A DNA stretch of 64,000 bases, from the NCBI GenBank assembly GCA_964036315.1, contig OZ038498.1, positions 14,188,473-14,252,472 of the forward strand, given 5' to 3'. Both the position numbers and the translations under genes were made by a program. This document shows, one piece after another, positions 20,533-31,436 of the stretch (position 1 is the stretch's first letter; each line of letters begins with the position of its first letter). The notes under the pieces were generated by a model. It searched no databases and was not told the origin of the DNA. It saw only the letters and a program-made list of their open reading frames with translations. Origin of the DNA: Acanthosepion esculentum (Eukaryota; Mollusca; Cephalopoda; Sepiida; Sepiidae).

Positions 20533-20668
20533 TAAATGGATAGCAGAACAGAGACTAGGAGGAATAGTAAGGAATCAAGCATTACTCAGATCTATAAAGG
20601 ATAGAAAGTTGTGGAGGTCCATGATCATTAACATCCCGAAGGGACTGTGCATAAAAGGAGAATCAAAG
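20533..20668 (+). mobile_element. LINE-A extreme C-terminus
   Basis: One plus frame is open over this fragment and reads 'YLYKWIAEQRLGGIVRNQ' then 'LLRSIKDRKLWRSMIINI'. It corresponds to the last ~45 residues of LINE-A ORF2, also seen decayed at 6.44 and 40.0 kb. The flanking LINE-B pieces run the other way. Confidence 0.75.
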
Positions 20669-20759
20669 GAAATGCTTGTGAACTATTTTTTTAAAAATTT
20701 TTTTATCATTTCACCCCAAGCAAGGCAATAAAGTTGCTAGGATGCAAGAGGTTACTGAG

Positions 20760-21262
20760 TTTTAAAGAACATGAAGAAAAACTACTATTAAGGAGAGAGG
20801 ACAATAAAAGAATAAGAATCAAGAAAACACAAGCTAACGATTGACATTGAATTTAAATTTTTTGAGGGTCAATGTTGGCTGGGAAGCAAGAAACCAAAAT
20901 ATAGTTCCACATGTGAGAAGTGTGATAGAAGAAACTGTTAGCATAGAATTACATTTGCATTTAGATATTTCAGCTGTAAAATGATGAGACCTTACTGCCA
21001 ATCTAGTACTGCACTTAAATTCATAAAGTCTAGGTACCATAGAGGAAAGTTCATCAGAAAAATTACCAGGAAAGTATTTATGGAGAATGCACAGGGCAGC
21101 TGTTATGGTGATAAGAAAGTGACTGAAGCTGTGATGCTAGGTCAAGACCAATAACATTGCAGATTCTACTTTATATTTTATCAAAAATCTCTAAATATAT
21201 AGCAGAAGCACCAGACTAGATGTGGCAGCAATGTACAAAGAGATTTATAAATACGAAATATC
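20760..21262 (-). mobile_element. LINE-B tail, longest minus copy
   Basis: Minus strand from about 21240: 'HCCHI.SGAS', 'LASQLQSLSYHHN', then (21040 to 20834) 'MVPRLYEFKCSTRLAVRSHH', 'CGTIFWFLASQ' and 'KKFKFNVNR'. These match, in order, the end of the RT/thumb region of a non-LTR element: '(E)YC.HIWSGA', 'L..LSHRRNVASL', 'DELSSMVP', '(L)WNSLP', 'FKSNVN'. Stops and shifts make it a pseudogene. Confidence 0.7.
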
Positions 21263-21721
21263 GATTATGGAGAGAAAAATTATCTAGCAAGATACAATAA
21301 ACCAACTTTTCTAGGAGCAGACCTAGCAACAGTGATGTGCAGAGGTTTGGTGATGCCTGGGGTCAACACCTTGATTATATGCCCCTAAAACTCAAGTATG
21401 GGTCCTACTCCTGTTTTGCTTATCAAAACATGTATCCACATTCACACCAGCTTATGGGACTATAGGGCGCTTGTACAACAAACATAACAGAGACAATTTC
21501 AAAAACTAAATTTTTTTTCACTCTTTGATTGGCTGCCTGGGGTCGTTGCACCCTCTTCTCCCCCTTTTGCATGATACAGCCTAGCAATTGATTCAGTATA
21601 ACCTTCCACTTCACGTCAGTGGAAAACGTTAGCCCAAGAAGGCGTAAGGAGTCAGTCTCCTGGAGGTTAGCATCTACCAGTATATGTATTCCCCTGTATT
21701 TTTTTATATTTTACATTGATC

Positions 21722-22222
21722 ATTATGTTCTTATAATACTTGTGTCATTGGATAAAAGTGTTGGTTGAGTGATCCAAGAAGTGACTTGGCCCAAACTTTT
21801 GTGAGTTCAATACCTGGCCACAGCAGAGGGAACAAAAACTTGGAGAATTGTGTTCAGTCAGTTAAGTGCCATACATGATACGTGCTTGGGCAACCATGTC
21901 TCTTTTGATTCATGACTGACTAGGCAGAAGATTTTCTCACAGTAGATTGCCATTTCTTTCTGCAATAAACTGGTTGTGAAACAAGGTTATAGAATCCAGT
22001 CTGTCCTGTTATTTAATCCATAGCTGGGAGTTGAATTACTAAGGGTAATTAAATGAAACTGAGATATCCAAAGCATGACACATGGAATTAGAACAATCTA
22101 CCCCAGTGTTGGGTTTGAAATTCTAACGTATATCATCTGAGGAAGGCCAGACCATACAATGGCTGAAATGTTTTGAATCTGGCAATAAAGATGAGAACAA
22201 CAGTCTGAACAATGTAAATAGT
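21722..22222 (+). mobile_element. Repeat R4 copy interrupted by a SINE-1 tail
   Basis: R4 landmarks: 'aaagtgttggttgagtgatc', 'gtgagttcaatacctgg', 'gcagagggaacaaa.acttgg', then after the interruption 'gttgaattactaa', 'catggaattagaacaatcta' and 'gcaataaagatgagaacaac'. Compared with 40520-40560, where 'acttggaaggttgagttact' is continuous, an insertion separates the halves here. Confidence 0.7.
21853..22025 (-). mobile_element. SINE-1 tail fragment nested in R4
   Basis: Minus-strand hairpin-tail type, 5'-truncated after the 'ccagctatggattaaat' area. In the structured tail the first stem has decayed, but the outer pair of the second hairpin has changed from CGCC/GGCG to TGCC/GGCA, which keeps pairing. 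Confidence 0.75.
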
Positions 22223-22437
22223 GTAAATAATTTTATTATTGTGAGTATGCATGGTCAGATATAGTTGGGATCATAGAGTCAGTATGAATTGTACAACCCG
22301 TTCCCTTGCTGCATAGTATACCAGGGTTAAATACGTAGGTTTTGAATTCAGACTTGTCCTTGTTCGAAATTGCTTGCCAACCAAAGGCTAAAACCCAGAC
22401 TACCCTAGTATTTAACATATAGTTGAAGGTTTTGAAT

Positions 22438-22652
22438 TTAGAGATGCCCTTCTCCTCGACCAGTTGTCACTCAAGGCTACAGGACTCAGTTTGTCCTTCT
22501 ATTTACTCATAGGGAGAAGATATGGATTCATGCTTTTCCCAAGGGTATTTACACATAAGTGAATGTAACAAACTGAACTGGAATTTGAATTCTGCTCTCT
22601 GATTTTTCAGTTCAAGCCACTATCCATTACTTCACCATGCCTCTCTTGAAAG
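22438..22652 (-). mobile_element. SINE-1, 'gaattcaaaacc' tail type
   Basis: Minus strand: tRNA-like head (B-box-like 'agaattcaaattcc'), body ('acttatgtg', 'aaagcatgaatcc'), and the 'gaggagaagggcat' then 'aaattcaaaacc' tail. Near full length but diverged. R6 starts immediately after. Confidence 0.75.
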
Positions 22653-22654
22653 CT

Positions 22655-22995
22655 CAAGGCTATTGAAATTATAGGGCCCTCCTCAGACAGAGTCATCCTC
22701 TAACTTACCCACCCCTGCCCTGAATATTTTTTACCTATGATATATTTTACTGACATTTACATAGCTTGAAGTAAACTTATAACCAATTCTTTAAATAAAC
22801 TAGAATAGCTATCTTTTGTTTGTCAGTAAAAATATTCTTTTAGAAATACCATTATTTTACTATTTATTGCAAAGTAAATTAGCGCATATTTCAACACAAC
22901 AGTAGTAAACAACCCCCCCCCGATCTTTTATAATCAAGCCTGTGGGGTCCTAAGCTGCAGCCTATACTGGCCTGTAGGATCATCCGGCCCTGTAT
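22655..22995. repeat. Dispersed repeat R6, shorter copy
   Basis: Shares long blocks with 23148-23815: 'cagacagagtcatcctctaac', 'gaatattttttacctatgatatatttta', 'ttctttaaataaactagaatagct', 'attcttttagaaataccattattttac'. It jumps straight to the closing block 'ggaccta agctgcagcc' (22945), so about 300 bp present in the other copy is missing. Confidence 0.75.
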
Positions 22996-23107
22996 ACACA
23001 CAATTTTCTAAAAGTTAAATGCAATGCAAGTAGCTATCTTCTGTCTTTCTGAATCCTGTTATTTTATTGTCCTTTCTCCTCTCTAAAGTCTTCTCATTCT
23101 CTTTCCC

Positions 23108-23140
23108 TCCCAGTGTTTCAATTGATATGGTCGTAAGCCC
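23108..23140 (-). mobile_element. 5S-SINE, 5' tip only
   Basis: The reverse complement reads 'ggcttacgaccatatcaatt' followed by 'gaaacact', the first ~30 nt of the 5S-like head. It is fused to the start of the R6 copy. Confidence 0.45.
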
Positions 23141-23147
23141 TTGGTGC

Positions 23148-23815
23148 TTTTGGGGGCCCAAGGTGAATGAAATTATGGGGCCACCCTCAGACGGAACCAC
23201 CCTCTAACTTGTCTGCAGCTATCTTGAATATTTTTTATTTGTGATATATTTTAGCAGCATTTACATATCTTGAAGTAAACTTATTGCCAATTCTTTAAAT
23301 AAACTAGAATAGCTAGCTTTTGTTTTGTCAGCAAAAATATTCTTTTAGAAATACCATTATTTTACTATTTATTGCAAAGTAAATAAGCACACATTTCAAC
23401 ACAACTATAGTAAAAAAAAAGAAGATTTTTTTAACCAGCATAATAACAATAAAACAATCAAATAAATATAAATATGATATCATTTCAGTTTATGAAACTA
23501 TTTAAAAGTTATAATATCTAGAAAATTAAAATCACTACTTTATAAAAAGTTCTAAGATTTAAACTTTCTGAACTAAAATCAAACATGTTTCCTATTTGAA
23601 ACACAATGAGACAAACTAAAACATTCTTTTCTTTGCTTTGCTTCCTGCAAAGTCAAATAAATATGAGTTTATCATATTAATATAATTTCAGTTTATGAAA
23701 CTATTTAGGAGTCATAACATCTAGAAAATTAAATTCATTGCTTTATAAAAGCTTGAGGCAGGAGGACTAAGCTTCAGCCAATACCAGCCTCAAGGACAAT
23801 CCGGCTCTGGCTGGG
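23148..23815. repeat. Dispersed repeat R6, longer copy
   Basis: Contains all blocks of 22655-22995 plus an internal section that itself holds a duplication: 23455-23545 and 23650-23745 both contain 'atttcagtttatgaaactattta' and 'tctagaaaattaaa'. Ends 'aatccggctctgg' as the shorter copy ends 'catccggccctg'. No coding frame or tRNA-like box recognised. Confidence 0.7.
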
Positions 23816-25780
23816 TGACTATGTCTCCTTAGAAGAATGGACAAATCTTTTACCTACTGCATTCTTGAATGAAAATGAGAAAGAGCTTGTGTCCTTGTTT
23901 TATAGTCCTGAAACAGCACCACCTAGAGGCCGTCTTGGCAGACCAGGTGGGGGTAATCTCTAAAAGATAAGCATTTCCATTTTTGCTAAGTGTGAGACTT
24001 CTGATAGTTGCCTTGAAAAGGAAAATCATTTTGAAATAGATGAAGTGAAAAAAAATTATAAAAAATTCATTGGGGTGGGGTGAAAAGAAGTAATTAATTT
24101 TTTTCTCACAGCATTAAAATAAAAAAACTATCCAGTGCCTTATAATAATTGTTAAATTTGATGCTTCATTTCACACACCAAGTGCAACAACTATTATGAG
24201 CCAGAGGTAGTATAAAATTAATTTATATTTTAATGCAAGTTCTTATTGAAATAGCAGACATTTTATTCATCACAACAAACTCAATACTGAGGAAAATAGA
24301 TTTGAAAAAGAAAAAAATTGTCACTCATCCCATTGATATTTTTTCTCGTTCCCCTTTTTTTTTATTTAGAAAGTATACATTTTTTTAAAAAATAAATACA
24401 ATTTCAGAAAACTTGTGGTAGTCTATTTTTATTATAAATACCTAATCAACATAAAAAGGGGTCTGCACATATTTTAGGGAACATTAAGGGGTCCGTGAAC
24501 AGAAAAGTTTCAAAACCACTGAGACCAGCTAGAGCTGGAATCAACTGCAAAATATGTTCACTTAAAGATTTGCTACAAACAATGTAATTACTAACATTGA
24601 CTATGTACCATATTTAAAGTCTCACTATTAACAATTTGTTAGACTAACTTATGAATCTAACAAATTAAATTTCCCTAAAAAAAATAATTACAATGATCAT
24701 TATCTCTGCTTCTTACTGAAATCGAAAATATTGATTCTTTAGTTTACCAATACTGGATGAATTTCAGATAATTTTACAGAACTTCCATAATAACAGGAAT
24801 AATTCTGGGACTGTTCGTTTTAAAAATAAAATATCTGTTCAAATTTTCTTTTTCATTTAAGAATGGTAGCTACTAGTCCCCAATTGGTGCGTAAATCAAT
24901 GAATTTAACTACTTTTTTCATTTCACAAATCCGGTATTTATTTAGTAATTTTGAATTTCTGAAGTTGTTAAATGTTAATTTTATGATGAAAATTTCGTTT
25001 TAGGGAGTGAATTTAAAAGGTTTGTTGGGATTTTCCTTTTTAAAAAAAGGTAGGTATGAGAAACGAATTCGGAGTCATAAACAAATTATTCTCTGGGCGA
25101 TCAAGAGGGCAGAAGAAACTCTCCAAAAACCAAGTGAGAGACGTTCAAAGGTTAAAATGTAGATACAGTATTTACAACTTGTGTTTTAGTGTTCTAACTG
25201 ATAACAAGATTAGATGCCAGTTTGGCGCTACAGTTGAATTATTTAAAATTGTTTTGTGGTCATTAACATTAATAACTAAAATTTAACTTTCTGAAGATGA
25301 AGAAGAACCAAGTGTAACTAATTTTAGTAGTAGTAAAACAGCAATGTCACTTCTTAATGCTGTGTAGTTGGTACTATTACTTTTTCTACACAAGCTATAC
25401 TGATACTTCTTGTAAATAGCGAATAAAATAAATCTGTTCACTTTTTAACAAAGATCGAATTGTGTTTATTATTAATAAAACTAAATGTCTTCAATTGTTA
25501 TTTAAAAACTACAAGACAATATTTTATTTTAAAAAGAATCTTGCTTGGGTCTTAGAAAGTAACAATAATGCAACTCTTTTTTTTTATTTTACATCATTGA
25601 AAATTGTCTTTCTTATAACATGTACTAATTCATAATTTGTCTCCTCTACACATTTATAATGTCCCCCGTATTGTCTCTCGAGTAAAAATAAAACTATATA
25701 TGATCATATTATCCAGCAAAACAAGCTCTATTATTTTAGCAGTAGTAATAATAATCAGAGCTGCCTCTCTCACTGCTACT
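23816..25780. other. Mostly unique AT-rich sequence
   Basis: 24470-24525 ('ggggtccgtgaacagaaaag...aaaccactga') resembles a hAT-type end. Around 25010 there is an acceptor-like 'tttcgttttag|ggagtg' but no convincing exon. A plus frame at 25056-25286 is open for 76 codons with no known domain. Nothing else identified. Confidence 0.4.
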
Positions 25781-25784
25781 GCTG

Positions 25785-25870
25785 CTGCATTACAGCCATC
25801 ATTGGTCACGTGATACAATTCCAACATGGCGTATCTTTTCTCCTCAGCCCAAGAAATGACTATAATGTAA
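25785..25870 (+). promoter_or_regulatory. TATA-less promoter-like cluster
   Basis: Within 45 bp are an inverted CCAAT box (ATTGG, 25801-25805), an E-box CACGTG (25807-25812) and 'ccaacatggcg' (25821-25831), which fits the YY1/initiator-proximal consensus AANATGGCG. This combination is common in TATA-less housekeeping promoters. The ATG in the last motif also opens a 14-codon frame ending at 25870 that would be an upstream ORF if transcription starts before it. Local CpG and GC are higher than around. Confidence 0.5.
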
Positions 25871-26075
25871 TCGGTTTATTGAGAGAGAGAAGGAGAAAAG
25901 AGAGAAAGGAAAAATAATAATAGAGAGGAAATCGGTACACGCAGAAAATTACCAGATATTCATGCGTTTCTTCGAATTATGCATTTCTTTGGATGACACT
26001 TTTTTTTACCAACACCGACCACCACACTTTTTTTTATTATAAGAATGGGATTTTTGGTTGCCAGTTAATCACTTG
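25830..26075 (+). other. Candidate non-coding first exon
   Basis: Downstream of the promoter-like cluster, a purine-rich leader (25880-25935) leads to the donor 'cacttg|gtaagt' with GT at 26076-26077, a strong match to the animal 5' splice consensus. No long open frame crosses the region; an ATG at 26046 is closed after seven codons. If real, this is a 5' UTR exon of a gene that reads rightward with a long first intron. No homologue recognised. Confidence 0.4.
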
Positions 26076-26077
26076 GT

Positions 26078-28925
26078 AAGTAAAATATTGTTTTGTCTTG
26101 CAGTCATAAGAATATAACCCTAAGAATAAAAAAAAATACGTGTAAATAAATATAGATGTATTGTACCGATATTCATAGAGTTCTATATGTACGTATATAT
26201 AATGTATTGTCTACGTACGGTTATATGCATCGATACGTTGTCCTAGCAAGTGTATGCATGTGTGTTTTTGTCCCAGCATTGATAATTAATTATTTAACAA
26301 GTTAATACCATTTAGTATATGCATATCTGTAGTGTATATACATATGCTGTAACATTGCTAAAAAATAATTAAAAAATATATTCTAACTTCCCATTTTTTT
26401 AAAAATTTTCTTTTTATTTATTTTTGTACATCCATAACATGAATAAAGAGGTGGTCGAAAAGACGGGGATCTGTTTTTGTTGGCGGTTTTTTCTAAACTG
26501 AGCCCCGACTTTGTAGCCACTTTGCCTTCATCTCTCGTCTCTCTATATACATTTCTATCCTAACTTAACTTGTGTGTAAATGTAGAAGGGCTTCCTGGCC
26601 AGAAACTCGGGGATCAATTTATAATACGTTATTGCATTCAAACTGATCTCTGTCTTTGTGGTCAGACGACTTTTGTGTTTTGTCTATTATTATTTATTTA
26701 TTTACTTATTTATTTTTGGGGGTTATGAGAATCGAGTTAGGAAAAAAAACAACATTTTGACCTGAAAAGTAGCCGTTTATTTTATTTGTTTTCATTAAAG
26801 GCCGACATGATTTATTTTAATTTTTTAAAAAAAATTCTCCATTGTCTATTTTCTACCTTTTTGGAAGATGCAAAAAAATCCTTGCTAAATTATATATATA
26901 AAAAAATTGGTTTCATCTTTAATAAAATTCTGATCTTATCTGATTTTTTTGCGCTCAGTTTTGTTTGCACCTTTGAAAACTAAAGGTAAAAGAGCTTTTT
27001 TCAAAATTTATTTTAATTTATTTATAAAACATTATAAAAACAAAAAGAAGATCCAACCATGTCTTTTTGTATTCTTAATATTTTAATAATAATAATAATA
27101 GTTGTTGGGTATGTATAGTATTTTTTTTTGTTTTTTGACAGTATCTGATTATTTATAGGCCACTTTAAGAATAAAAAAAAACACCAAGCGTATGTTGATT
27201 AATTGTTGTTTTAATTCAATAATTTTAGAGAAGATAAAAACCTATTTCCGAGAAATTAAAGTTTCTATGCATTTTTCAAAGGCATTTTTCCTGCTGGATT
27301 AAACAAGAGACGTATCATTATTTTTTATTTCTGCGTTATAAATCTACTGTCTATAGCTTCTGATTTTTAAATATACTTTGAAAGCGGCAGATTAGAAGTG
27401 AAAGAAGTGGACGATTTTGTTGTGTTAAAAAACCCCCATCAAACATGGGATCTTAGAATAATTAAAATTTGCGTCTCTGTCCTTAACAGGGGTAACTAAA
27501 AAGTCCGATGGAAGGAATAGCTAAATGACCCACTTATACGTGCTACGGGTGCCCAGAAGGACCTGAAATGCAAATCATAATAATTGCTATGGGTAGGCTT
27601 CTTTCGTTTTTGGATGTCTCAATTTGTTGTATAAATGCATTTAAATGATTTAATTATTATTAACAATGAAACCGTTTCGTACTTATTTGTTTATTTCACT
27701 TTCACATCTCAAGTAGTTTGTTATTGCAGCTATTTTTGTTCTGGTTTTTATATGCCAACCGATCATTTATTTGTCAATTTGGATGCATTAAGCTAATGCT
27801 AAAATTAGGCTAAAAACTTGGCAAAATATTGTATTCCAGGTGTATTTTTCTTTACCTATAGCTTTGTTAAAAAGATCATATTGTACGTTAAGTTATTATT
27901 CATTCAGTATGATTTTTTTTTTCTGAACAAATTTTATTTTATTTTTTAATTAAAGGTATTTGTGACTTACTTATTTATCTACTTATTCTTATTATAATCT
28001 ATTTTTTTTTTCATTTTTTTTCTCTCATTTTAACAATTAAAAAAAAATATATACTTGATTCTTGCTTTGTTATTATTCAAACTATGTATGTGCCTTAAAG
28101 GCATCCATAGTTTAAAAAATGGGTCAATGAGTCTTCCCTATTTGGTTACCAGTCTCTTGAAAGGAGTAAAAATCGAATAATTTTTGAATGGCGTGAAGTC
28201 GCTTTCGATAAGCGATCTTCTTTGTAGGGAACGAATAATGCCTTTAATATAATAATGATTATAAATTATCAACAACCTTTGATGAAACAAAGAAATGTTG
28301 AAGTAATCGCCGAAAAGGTAAATAAAACTCATTGTAATTTTTATTCATCTTTTTTTTTTCTTTATCGTGATTAACCCAAAAATTAAAAATGTTTTGTAAC
28401 TTAGTTTTTAAATTTAAATTATTAAAATTTTTTTTAATCTGGAGGGGGGGGGGGGGCAAAACATGAATAGATTTGTAAACTAAACACCAGTTTTGCTTTC
28501 TCATTTAAAAAAAAAAACTATCCGATCCGCCGTTTTCGATTCTTTTGAAAGCAAATGAATATTATCCGTTTATTCTGTGGCAATAAAAAAAAAAAAAAAT
28601 ATTGAGCTTAGTTTGAAAATAACTGGAAACACTTACTTTGGGTGGTTCAATAATAATGTTTAAAAAAATGCTGCTTAAATTTTAGGTGGCAAAAATAATG
28701 GATTAAACTTAAAAGAAAAAAAAAGTTTTTAACATGCCCCCCCCCTCCCGTAATGTCTTGACTGTGAGAGAGTTTTTTTTTTGTTTTTTTTTATTCATTG
28801 CAAATTTTATTGCATTTTAAAATGTCACTTAAAAATATGGGACATACTTGCTTACTAGCGATAAAAACTGAAATTCTCTGTGACAGATTGGTATTTAATT
28901 TAAGAAATGTTTGGTTGTTTACTTT
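26078..28925. other. Repeat-poor AT-rich region, possible first intron
   Basis: Few recognisable repeats compared with the rest of the window. It has many T- and A-runs, a G-run of 14 at 28446-28456 area, and slightly GC-richer islands at 26440-26670 and 27480-27600. No coding exon supported. A donor-like 'gaaaag|gtaaat' at 28317 lacks a matching acceptor and open frame. Confidence 0.45.
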
Positions 28926-28928
28926 TAG

Positions 28929-28996
28929 ATTTTAAAAATATTATTGCCACACTTCTTAAGCCGAAGCGATATTCTATGGTCCCAAAGTTAGAGGAG
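28929..28996 (+). other. Candidate 68-bp coding exon
   Basis: A pyrimidine-rich acceptor 'ggttgtttacttttag' ends at 28928 and a good donor 'gaggag|gtaaga' starts at 28997. One frame is open through the exon and ends on a codon boundary: 'FKNIIATLLKPKRYSMVPK' then LEE. If the upstream exon is non-coding, translation could start at the ATG at 28976 (MVPKLEE...). No domain recognised. Support is only from splice-site quality and an open frame of 22 codons. Confidence 0.3.
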
Positions 28997-29245
28997 GTAA
29001 GAGGCACTGTGACCAGAAATAAATTTTTGTTTTGTTTTTGTTGTTTTTTCATATCACGCATTAAACACTCCAGATCACCAATACCTTTTTATTTTACTTA
29101 TTTACTTTTTTTTGTTTTTGATAAAAGTTAATAAGGGTGTCCAGTTTGCTATGTAAATTGATTCCCCCGCCCCTATGGAAGGTAAAACAGATATAGTTCA
29201 CTCGACGTGATTTATGAAATATACGCACAAACAAACCATTTGTAA

Positions 29246-29393
29246 GGGTATAAATATCCCTTTTCCGCCAGCTATGGGTTAAATAGTAGAACGTGTAATC
29301 TCCCGCCACAAAAAAAATATTCTTTTTACAATCCCAAATATGTTTTGGCTTGAAATAACACACAAAGAGTTGATAAACCATAAAAAATCAGAT
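29246..29393 (+). mobile_element. 5S-SINE, 3' part only
   Basis: 'gggtataaatatcccttttccgcc', 'agctatgggttaaatag', then 'ttggcttgaaataaca' and the terminal 'gttgataaaccataaa' match the 5S-SINE 3' half. Confidence 0.65.
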
Positions 29394-29603
29394 CAAATTG
29401 TTTTAAAAAAAAAAGTTTTTTTTTGTTTGTTTGTTTTTTTTCTTCTCTATAGCTATTGATTAAGCAACCTAGATTATAAATTTAAAAAAATATATTTTTC
29501 ATATTTTCAGAAATCACATTGTAGGAGCATATTTGTTTTGGCTATGTAGAGGGATCTATTTACATATCAAACTGGACATCCTTCATTAACTTATATGAAT
29601 TTC

Positions 29604-29645
<42 letters not shown>

Positions 29646-29904
29646 ATTAGATTACTTCAAACGTTATTTTTAGTGGATACTTGTGTTGGAGATAAACACC
29701 TTGGTTTTATTTTTATGAGAAAAAATTCCTGTTGGAATCTTGCTGGAGAGCACATATTCTATAAGATTTCTCAAATGTGCACAGGCTGATGGAATATATG
29801 TATTACATACTGTTTGAAATAAAATTGTGGCATCTATTCCAAATGCTGTTATTGACTAAAAACAAAATTTAAATAAAAATGTTGGATTAAAAATAAATCC
29901 CTGA
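29394..29904. other. AT-rich, no gene recognised
   Basis: Includes a (TA)n array of about 17 units at 29607-29640. The rest is unassigned. Confidence 0.5.
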
Positions 29905-30316
29905 ATTCTTGACCTTGAACTTTGTCGCGCATACAATGGAAGCTCACTTCTGTTGTTTATAGCAATGCTTGGAAGGAAACTGCGTACATTGTGGTCGTCT
30001 CACCAATATTTTCCCAGTCCAGTGACCATCATATTATGCAGATCTTGCCCTTCGTGACTGTTTCCTCTTCAAAAATCAATTCCAACTTGAAAGAACAAAA
30101 ATTTCAAGACATTGTGGGAATCCAAGAGAATGTGATGAGACAGCTGATCATTATCCTAAAAGAGGAGTTCTAGGAATGCTTCCATTAATGGAAACCAGGC
30201 TGGATAAGGTGTGTGGCTTCACATGGGGACTACATTGAAGGAGATTAAATGGTGAATTGATGTGTTGTAGTTTTCTTTTTGTAGTACCAGCTCTGATACT
30301 TTTTGATCAGAACTTA
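29905..30316 (+). mobile_element. Internally deleted mariner-like element (copy 2)
   Basis: Same structure as the 17.2-kb copy. The leader 'ttgaccttgaactttg' leads to 'agcaatgcttggaaggaaac', then the C-terminal transposase remnant and 'YIEGD'. The 3' terminus survives here as 'tactttttgatcagaact' (30298-30315), complementary to the 5' terminus of the 17.2-kb copy. The 5' terminus is missing. Confidence 0.7.
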
Positions 30317-30414
30317 TATAGGGAAAATCAATGACAAAGTGGGGAAAAATCATTCATGTGACCTTTATAAAATTTACATTGATGTGACTATATGTTGCAC
30401 ATGCACACACACTC

Positions 30415-30745
30415 TTATAACGTTCTTGTTCACTTCCATTGTTTATAGCAGTGCTTGGAAGGAGTGTGTGTAGAGTGTGGTCATCTCATTACACCAGAGA
30501 TTCTATCAGTGACCATGGCTTGTGCAGCAGTATTTGGCCAAACACAACATTCTCCAGGTTTGACAACTACGATATTCTCCAAGTCTCACCCATTATGATT
30601 ATTTCTTCTTCAAAAAATCAAATCCTATTGAAAGGGACAAGATTTCAAGGAGTTGAGACAATCCAAGAGGATTTTAACCTGCGTCTCCCTGCCAATTAAG
30701 CCAGGCTGCATAGTGCCTTTAAGTGAAATCTTTCTCATCATAGAC
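30415..30745 (+). mobile_element. Internally deleted mariner-like element (copy 3)
   Basis: Third copy with the same internal joint: 'agcagtgcttggaaggagtg', 'ttgtgcagcagtatttggcc', 'GTRFQGVETIQED'. Ends prematurely near 30740, before the 3' terminus. Tandem same-orientation arrangement with copy 2, about 100 bp apart. Confidence 0.7.
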
Positions 30746-30764
30746 TCTCAAAATTTTCATTAAA

Positions 30765-30862
30765 GCCTGTCAGATCTATGACAGTTCCCTCTGTCCAGGA
30801 GGACACAGGTTCGAATCATGTCAGTGCATATTTCTCTTTAATAAGATTTCTTGAATTTTCAG
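30765..30862 (+). mobile_element. tRNA-derived SINE fragment, 'ggacacaggttcgaatc' type
   Basis: B-box-like 'ggttcgaatcatg' after a 'ccctctgtccaggaggacaca' segment, followed by 'tctctttaataagatttcttgaat'. The same tail and head occur inverted at 61020-61155. The A-box half is reduced. Confidence 0.6.
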
Positions 30863-30979
30863 TCAGGCAGACGAAAATAAATATACTGTTTTATAAATAA
30901 ACAGTGTCTACTCAAATATGAGTATCCACTAAAAATCACATTTAAAACGATATCCTGTTGGATTAATAAAAAAAAAATC

Positions 30980-30984
<5 letters not shown>

Positions 30985-31013
<29 letters not shown>
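30985..31013. repeat. (AT)n microsatellite
   Basis: About 14 dinucleotides. Confidence 0.95.
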
Positions 31014-31017
<4 letters not shown>

Positions 31018-31315
31018 GAATAAAAAATGATTATTTCCTGTTGTAGTGCCTATTACACAACTTTTACCTAAAAGAAAGATATGGAACTCTGTTGAGTGAA
31101 TACAATTCGTCTTTTGGGTGTGAAAACAAATTGCAGAATGCAAGAAATTAAGGAAATATTGCACAAGAATAATTTTGTTACCTTACCAAGGTGAAAATGT
31201 TTAGGAAATTCTTATCACAAACCAATTTTCTGTTTTGTGAGTTTCATATTCACAGGCTGCTTCAGTTGTGTGAGCATGTGCCAGTTTAAGCTAGCAAACA
31301 ATTATGAGCACCTAT

Positions 31316-31436
31316 TCTAGCACATTGGTTAGCAAGATTGTTTAACAGGCCAATTCACAACTGTAGTGAGTTTAATCTTCACTGGGTGACTGACTATTGT
31401 GATTTTATGCCAGACTTGACCAATGTACACAATTTG
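31316..31436 (+). mobile_element. SINE-6, tRNA-derived
   Basis: Head 'cacattggttagcaagattg' (A-box-like) and 'gtagtgagtttaatcttcac' (B-box-like), then 'tgggtgactga', matching the copy at 39811-39949 ('ataatggttagcaagcttg', 'gtagtgagttcaatcctcac'). Confidence 0.6.

Noticed and set aside
25056..25286. 76-codon plus-strand frame as a gene
   Set aside because: No domain, no promoter or splice support, and length compatible with chance.
28259..28504. Minus-strand frame with a proline run
   Set aside because: The prolines come from a G-run; the rest has no domain or splice context.
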